A program made the translations under genes and the position numbers. The notes beneath the pieces were generated by a model, which was not told the origin of the DNA, searched no databases, and saw only the letters and a program-made list of their open reading frames with translations. Positions 7,186-10,027 of a DNA stretch of 10,027 bases are shown piece by piece; the stretch's first letter is position 1, and each line of letters opens with the position of its first letter. This DNA comes from JAWLGW01 sp964569055 (GTDB lineage Bacteria > Planctomycetota > J058), in NCBI GenBank assembly GCA_964569055.1, contig CAZMSZ010000286.1, positions 1 to 10,027 of the forward strand. Direction: 5' to 3'.

Positions 7186-9313
7186 TCGGCTCGGGCGCGG
7201 TCGGGGCGGGGCGCGCTCGCTCCAGCCGCGGGGCGTCGGGGGGGCCGCTCACGACCAGGACCTCGAGCGCGTTGCGCCCCGGGCGCAGCGCGCGCTCGGG
7301 CAGGAGCGCCTCGAACTCCCCCGGCTCGTCCGGGAGGGTCCGGGCGAACGCCACCACGACCCCGTTGATCAGGACCGCGAGCGTGAGCTCGCGCGCCGTG
7401 GGGTCGATCCTGCCGAGCGCGAGCGCGGGGAGGAGCCCCGAGGCGGGGTCGACCCGCTCGTACTCGGCGGCGTTGCGGAGCGTGAGCGTGAAGCGGCCCG
7501 TGTCGATCACCTCGAGCTCCTCGCGCCGCCGCCCGGCGAGCGCCTCGGCGTAGGGACCGAACAGCGGGAGCGCGTCGAGCGGGCCCTCGCCCACGAGCCG
7601 AGCCCACGCGTCACGCAGCGCCAGGACCTCGGAGACGAGCGAGCTCGGCAGCTCCAGCTCGTCGGCGCGGCGTACGAGTCGCTTGGTAGGGCGCTCGGGG
7701 GCGGCCTCGTCGAGCAACGACGCGCCGTCGACCTCCCAGGGGATCGCGAGGTCGAGCGCGTCGGAGATCGTGGGGAGGACGTCGATCGTCTCCGCGTTCC
7801 GGTCGCTGACCCGCGGCTCACGCTGCCCGGGGAGCTTGATCAGCAGCGGGATCGGCGCGACCTCCGCCATGTGGGGACCGCTCGCGTCGCGCGTGCGGCT
7901 GCCGGGGGTGAACGTGATCCCATGGTCTCCCATCACGACGATCAGCGTCTCGTCCCAGCGGCCGACCCGCTCGAGCTGGGTGAACAGCTCGCCGATCAGC
8001 GTGTCGGCCGCGCCGAGCTGCAGCAGGTAAAGACGCGCGCGGTCGGCCACCCAGCGCTCGTCCGTGGACCACTGCACGTATGGCCCGGTGCGCGCCGCCT
8101 GCGTCCCGGTCCGGTCGCGGACGGTGGCCGTGTAGCGCAGGCCCGACGGGAGGTGCTCCCAGGGGCGGTGCGGCAGCAGCATGTGCAGGTAGTAGAGGGT
8201 CGGACCGGTCTCGACGGGCAACCCCCGAATGAACGCGCTCGCCCTGAAGAAGCGGTCGCTCAGCTCGCGCCGCTCGCCGCGTCGCAGGCCCGCGAAGTCG
8301 TGCCACTGCGCGGGCAGGCCGGGGAGGAGCGTGGCGGCGAGCCGCTTGGGGAGCACGGCATGGCCGAGGAGTACGGCGAGGTCTGCGGCGAGGACGAGCG
8401 CGCGGTCGGCGGCGGAGCGGGCCTCGGCGGGAGGGGGCAGGCGGAGATCGGGGGGGCAAGCCTGTGCGACGGGCGCCTGCTCGTGCGCCCGAACGGCGTA
8501 GCCGCTGCGCAGCAGCTCGAACAAGGTGTTCGCCGGCTCCGGCCCCCCGCGGCCGCGGCGCCCGCTGTGCAGCGCGCGCATGCAGAACACCGTCATGTCG
8601 GCGGACGCCGTGGCGTTCCGGTACCAGGTGCTCTGCTGGGCGAACGCCGCGAGGCTCGGGAAGCGGTCTGCGTCGAAGCCGCCGTCGGGCCCGAGCAGGC
8701 TGGCGAGGTTGACCTCGTCGAGCACGACGACGGCCACCGAGGGCCGGCTCGGATCGAGCGGGGTCGACGGCGGCTCGTGCTTCGGTGCCGGCGGCGGCGG
8801 GAAGAAGACGACCCGGGCCGGGGAGGCGACGAACAGCGCCGGCACGAGGACCAAGGCCGGCACCGCGGCCGCCGCGACCGAGCGCGCCCAGGCGGCGCGA
8901 GCGTAGGCCAACCCGGCCACCACCCCGAGGTAACAGGCGAGCGGGACCGACCAGCCAGAGAGCCCGAGCAGCCGCGCGCAGCGGAGCAGGAGCACCGTCA
9001 CCAGCAACCCGATCATCGCGCCCGCCGCGCCGTGACCACGCCGGGTCAGCGCGGCGGCCGCGCCCCCCGCGGCCGCGGGCAACAGGCCCGCCAGCGCAAC
9101 GAGCAAGGCGACGGCCCCGAGCGGGCTCACCTCGTGCGCGACCAGGAACTCGGGCTGGCTCCCGATCACCTCGAGCAGGGGGTGGGTCAGGGCGAGCGCG
9201 GCCAGGGCCGCCACGTGGAGGGCGACCTGCGAGCGCCGCGGCGCCGGCGCGGGCGGGCCGACCGAGCGCGGCGAATCGGCGGGCTCGGGCGCCCGAGCGG
9301 TCTCCGGCTGCAT
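7178..9313 (-). CDS. Membrane sulfatase-like hydrolase/transferase (alkaline phosphatase superfamily, LtaS/EptA-like fold)
   Basis: A 711-residue protein. After a short Pro/Ala-rich N-terminus come five hydrophobic segments (about 29-50, 63-89, 95-118, 121-142, 145-165), then a large domain expected outside the membrane. It carries the family signatures in order: VVVLDEVN (D199/E200, metal-binding acid), STWYRNATASADMT (T241 the likely nucleophile), YYLHMLLPHRPWEHLPSG (H377, H382), VVMGDHGITFTPG (D463, H464), PIPLLIKLPGQ, and IDVLPTISDAL followed by IPWEVDGASLL. Relatives hydrolyse or transfer phosphate or sulfate ester groups, often on envelope polymers; the substrate here cannot be read. 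The segment after T241 (VFCMRALHSG) departs from the usual proline-containing AVPAILTG-type sequence, and no CxPxR sulfatase motif is present. A C-terminal beta-rich tail (about 590-690) follows. The ATG at 9313 has no Shine-Dalgarno site but a TATACT box 8 nt upstream, suggesting leaderless expression. It is bracketed by the 72-bp direct repeats. Confidence 0.88.
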   Translation of the reverse strand: MQPETARAPEPADSPRSVGPPAPAPRRSQVALHVAALAALALTHPLLEVIGSQPEFLVAHEVSPLGAVALLVALAGLLPAAAGGAAAALTRRGHGAAGAMIGLLVTVLLLRCARLLGLSGWSVPLACYLGVVAGLAYARAAWARSVAAAAVPALVLVPALFVASPARVVFFPPPPAPKHEPPSTPLDPSRPSVAVVVLDEVNLASLLGPDGGFDADRFPSLAAFAQQSTWYRNATASADMTVFCMRALHSGRRGRGGPEPANTLFELLRSGYAVRAHEQAPVAQACPPDLRLPPPAEARSAADRALVLAADLAVLLGHAVLPKRLAATLLPGLPAQWHDFAGLRRGERRELSDRFFRASAFIRGLPVETGPTLYYLHMLLPHRPWEHLPSGLRYTATVRDRTGTQAARTGPYVQWSTDERWVADRARLYLLQLGAADTLIGELFTQLERVGRWDETLIVVMGDHGITFTPGSRTRDASGPHMAEVAPIPLLIKLPGQREPRVSDRNAETIDVLPTISDALDLAIPWEVDGASLLDEAAPERPTKRLVRRADELELPSSLVSEVLALRDAWARLVGEGPLDALPLFGPYAEALAGRRREELEVIDTGRFTLTLRNAAEYERVDPASGLLPALALGRIDPTARELTLAVLINGVVVAFARTLPDEPGEFEALLPERALRPGRNALEVLVVSGPPDAPRLERARPAPTAPEPRR

Positions 9314-9321
9314 GGTGGAGG

Positions 9322-9327
9322 AGTATA
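9322..9327 (-). promoter_or_regulatory. -10 box of a likely leaderless promoter for the sulfatase-like gene
   Basis: On the minus strand TATACT lies 8 nt before the ATG at 9313, so transcription would begin at or within about 2 nt of the start codon. The bases between (CCTCCACC) are pyrimidine-rich and cannot act as a ribosome binding site. It stands out as an AT-rich spot in very GC-rich DNA. No good -35 hexamer was seen. Confidence 0.5.
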
Positions 9328-9407
9328 GAGCAGCCTCGGCGAGGCGGGCCGGACGAGAGCCGTGGGCGCGACGAGCTATCGCCGGTCATCTGCGGCAGAC
9401 CACGGCG

Positions 9408-9488
9408 GCATACGGCGCCCAAAGACGCGACGACCACGCCGTCGGCGCTCAGCTCCACCTCGACGCCGCCGGTGTACTCGAGCGCGAG
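9408..9488 (-). pseudogene. Possible remnant of a BamE-like repeat C-terminus
   Basis: The minus strand encodes LALEYTGGVEVELSADGVVV followed by ASLGAVC, with strong G/C third positions in a stretch that has no intact gene. Its Y-x-G-V-x-V-x-L-x-x-x-G-V-V pattern matches the end of both repeats in the adjacent BamE-like gene (WYLREGVRVRLDEAG; LQYPGPGLHVALDRRTGRVV). No start or complete domain is attached, and arginine-rich nonsense precedes it. It is best read as a broken, truncated paralogue fragment; chance similarity is possible. Confidence 0.35.
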
Positions 9489-9529
9489 GCGTCGTCGCCG
9501 CCTCGACCGCGCGGCGCGCAGGAGAACGC

Positions 9530-9603
9530 GAGCGCGAGGCGGCGGCCACGCAGGCGTGGCTGGGCAGCAGCGACCGCGAGCGTCGAGCGGCGGCGCTACC
9601 GCC
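9530..9603 (+). pseudogene. Direct repeat copy B: decayed copy of the zinc-ribbon kinase 3' end
   Basis: In the kinase frame this reads EREREAAATQAWLGSSDRER, against EVEREAGATQVVLGSSDRER in the intact gene (from 7108), but the TGA is now CGA. Differences are three substitutions, a compensated pair of 1-nt indels (inside CAGGTCGTGCTG) and a 2-nt insertion in the hairpin loop. Nothing of the kinase upstream of codon 545 is found before it. The right end supplies the TAG stop (9598-9596, minus) and the last Arg codon of the BamE-like gene, just as copy A does for the sulfatase-like gene. Confidence 0.7.
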
Positions 9604-10027
9604 CGTCCGCCGCGCCAGACTGCTGGGGCGCGCAGCGGCGGAGCGCCACGACGCGCCCGGTGCGCCGGTCGAGGGCGACGTGCAAGCCCGGGCCGGGGTA
9701 CTGCAGCCACCGCGGCCCGCCTCGCGCCTCGAGCACCTCGCCGGGAGCGGGCCCGAGCAGCGCCTCCACCTCCTCGGCGGACATGCCGACCCGGACCGGC
9801 CCGAGGTGCCAGGGGCTGCCGGCGAACAGCCGCGGCTTCCCGGCGTGCCCGACGGCGACCGGCTCGCCGAACAGCTCGACCTGCCGCACGCGCGCCCCGG
9901 CCTCGTCGAGCCGGACGCGTACCCCCTCACGCAGGTACCACAGCTCGCGCAGCCGCTCGACGTCGGGCGTCCCGAGCTCGCTTCGCACGCGGTCCACCGG
10001 GTCGCCCGGGGCGATCGCCGGCGCCGG
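9596..10027 (-). CDS. Protein with two tandem BamE/SmpA-OmlA-like repeats (5' partial)
   Basis: The frame is open to the right edge, so only the last 143 residues are seen; an in-frame GTG at 9997 is unlikely to be the start because the first repeat begins before it. Repeat 1 (about residues 5-52) reads IAPGDPVDRVRSELGTP, then LWYLREGVRVRLDEAGARV. Repeat 2 (about 70-128) reads VRVGMSAEEVEALLGPAPG, then WLQYPGPGLHVALD and GRVVALR. The pattern G-x-s-x-x-x-V-x-x-x-L-G-x-P, then an aromatic pair, beta strands and V-V is that of the BamE/SmpA-OmlA fold, found in outer-membrane assembly and other small envelope proteins. Signal peptide or lipobox would lie outside the window. A single Cys is near the C-terminus (RRCAPQQSG). 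Its stop codon lies inside direct repeat copy B. True BamE function is not implied; the assignment rests on motif pattern only. Confidence 0.65.
   Translation of the reverse strand, partial: PAPAIAPGDPVDRVRSELGTPDVERLRELWYLREGVRVRLDEAGARVRQVELFGEPVAVGHAGKPRLFAGSPWHLGPVRVGMSAEEVEALLGPAPGEVLEARGGPRWLQYPGPGLHVALDRRTGRVVALRRCAPQQSGAADGR

Noticed and set aside
8575..8587. Formylglycine sulfatase motif CxPxR around Cys244
   Set aside because: The sequence is C-M-R-A-L, without Pro and with Arg in the wrong place; T241 fits the threonine nucleophile position of the LtaS/EptA-like branch instead.
7871..9328. Long plus-strand frame opposite the sulfatase-like gene, and the minus-strand frame 7818-9710
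   Set aside because: Shadows of the sulfatase-like gene; the opposite frame has all the family motifs. Only the short piece 9408-9488 of the second frame was kept, as a possible remnant.
9376..9930. Minus-strand frame across the BamE-like gene and the gap
   Set aside because: Arg/Ser-rich shadow with no domain pattern; the frame ending at 9596 carries the recognisable repeats.

Overview
This is a very GC-rich stretch (well above 70 % by eye, with G or C at almost every third codon position). It holds five protein-coding genes, two of them cut by the window edges, and very little intergenic DNA. The gene set points to a Planctomycetota bacterium, with Myxococcota the main alternative: two Hanks-type Ser/Thr kinases with different accessory domains, a membrane-anchored TPR protein ending in a DUF1570-like zinc peptidase, and a protein with BamE-like repeats. 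This assignment is inferred from gene types; no rRNA or other marker gene is present.

Layout, left to right: (1) 3-3440 (+), 5' end outside the window: a very large single-pass membrane protein with a concanavalin-like domain, TPRs and an HExxH...NEG metallopeptidase domain. (2) 3444-5237 (-): a soluble Ser/Thr kinase with two GspE-N-like helical repeats, then an acidic linker carrying three copies of an FD(E/Q)PT-type motif, then the kinase domain. It converges on gene 1 with only 3 bp between the stop codons. (3) 5238-5478: a divergent intergenic region with a good extended -10 on the + strand. (4) 5479-7170 (+): a second Ser/Thr kinase with an N-terminal zinc ribbon and a C-terminal helical/TPR-like region. 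(5) 7178-9313 (-): a five-TM protein of the sulfatase/LtaS-like alkaline-phosphatase superfamily, converging on the second kinase with 7 bp between stops and starting from a probable leaderless promoter. (6) 9314-9595: no intact gene, but two fossils: a short BamE-like C-terminal fragment (-) and a copy of the 3' end of the zinc-ribbon kinase (+). (7) 9596-10027 (-), 5' end outside the window: a protein with two BamE-like repeats.

The most unusual signal is a direct repeat of about 72 bp (7114-7185 and 9530-9603, offset 2416 bp) that brackets the sulfatase-like gene. Each copy holds the last 19 codons of the kinase (stop mutated in the second copy) and the stop codon of a different convergent minus-strand gene. 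It reads as the scar of a duplication or insertion that put the sulfatase-like gene between a kinase and a BamE-like gene that were once adjacent.

Functionally, the two divergent kinases could form a signalling pair and the two membrane proteins point to the cell envelope, but nothing in the sequence shows that the five genes work in one pathway, and no two intact genes form a clear operon. I found no RNA gene, CRISPR array, transposase or recognisable defence system.
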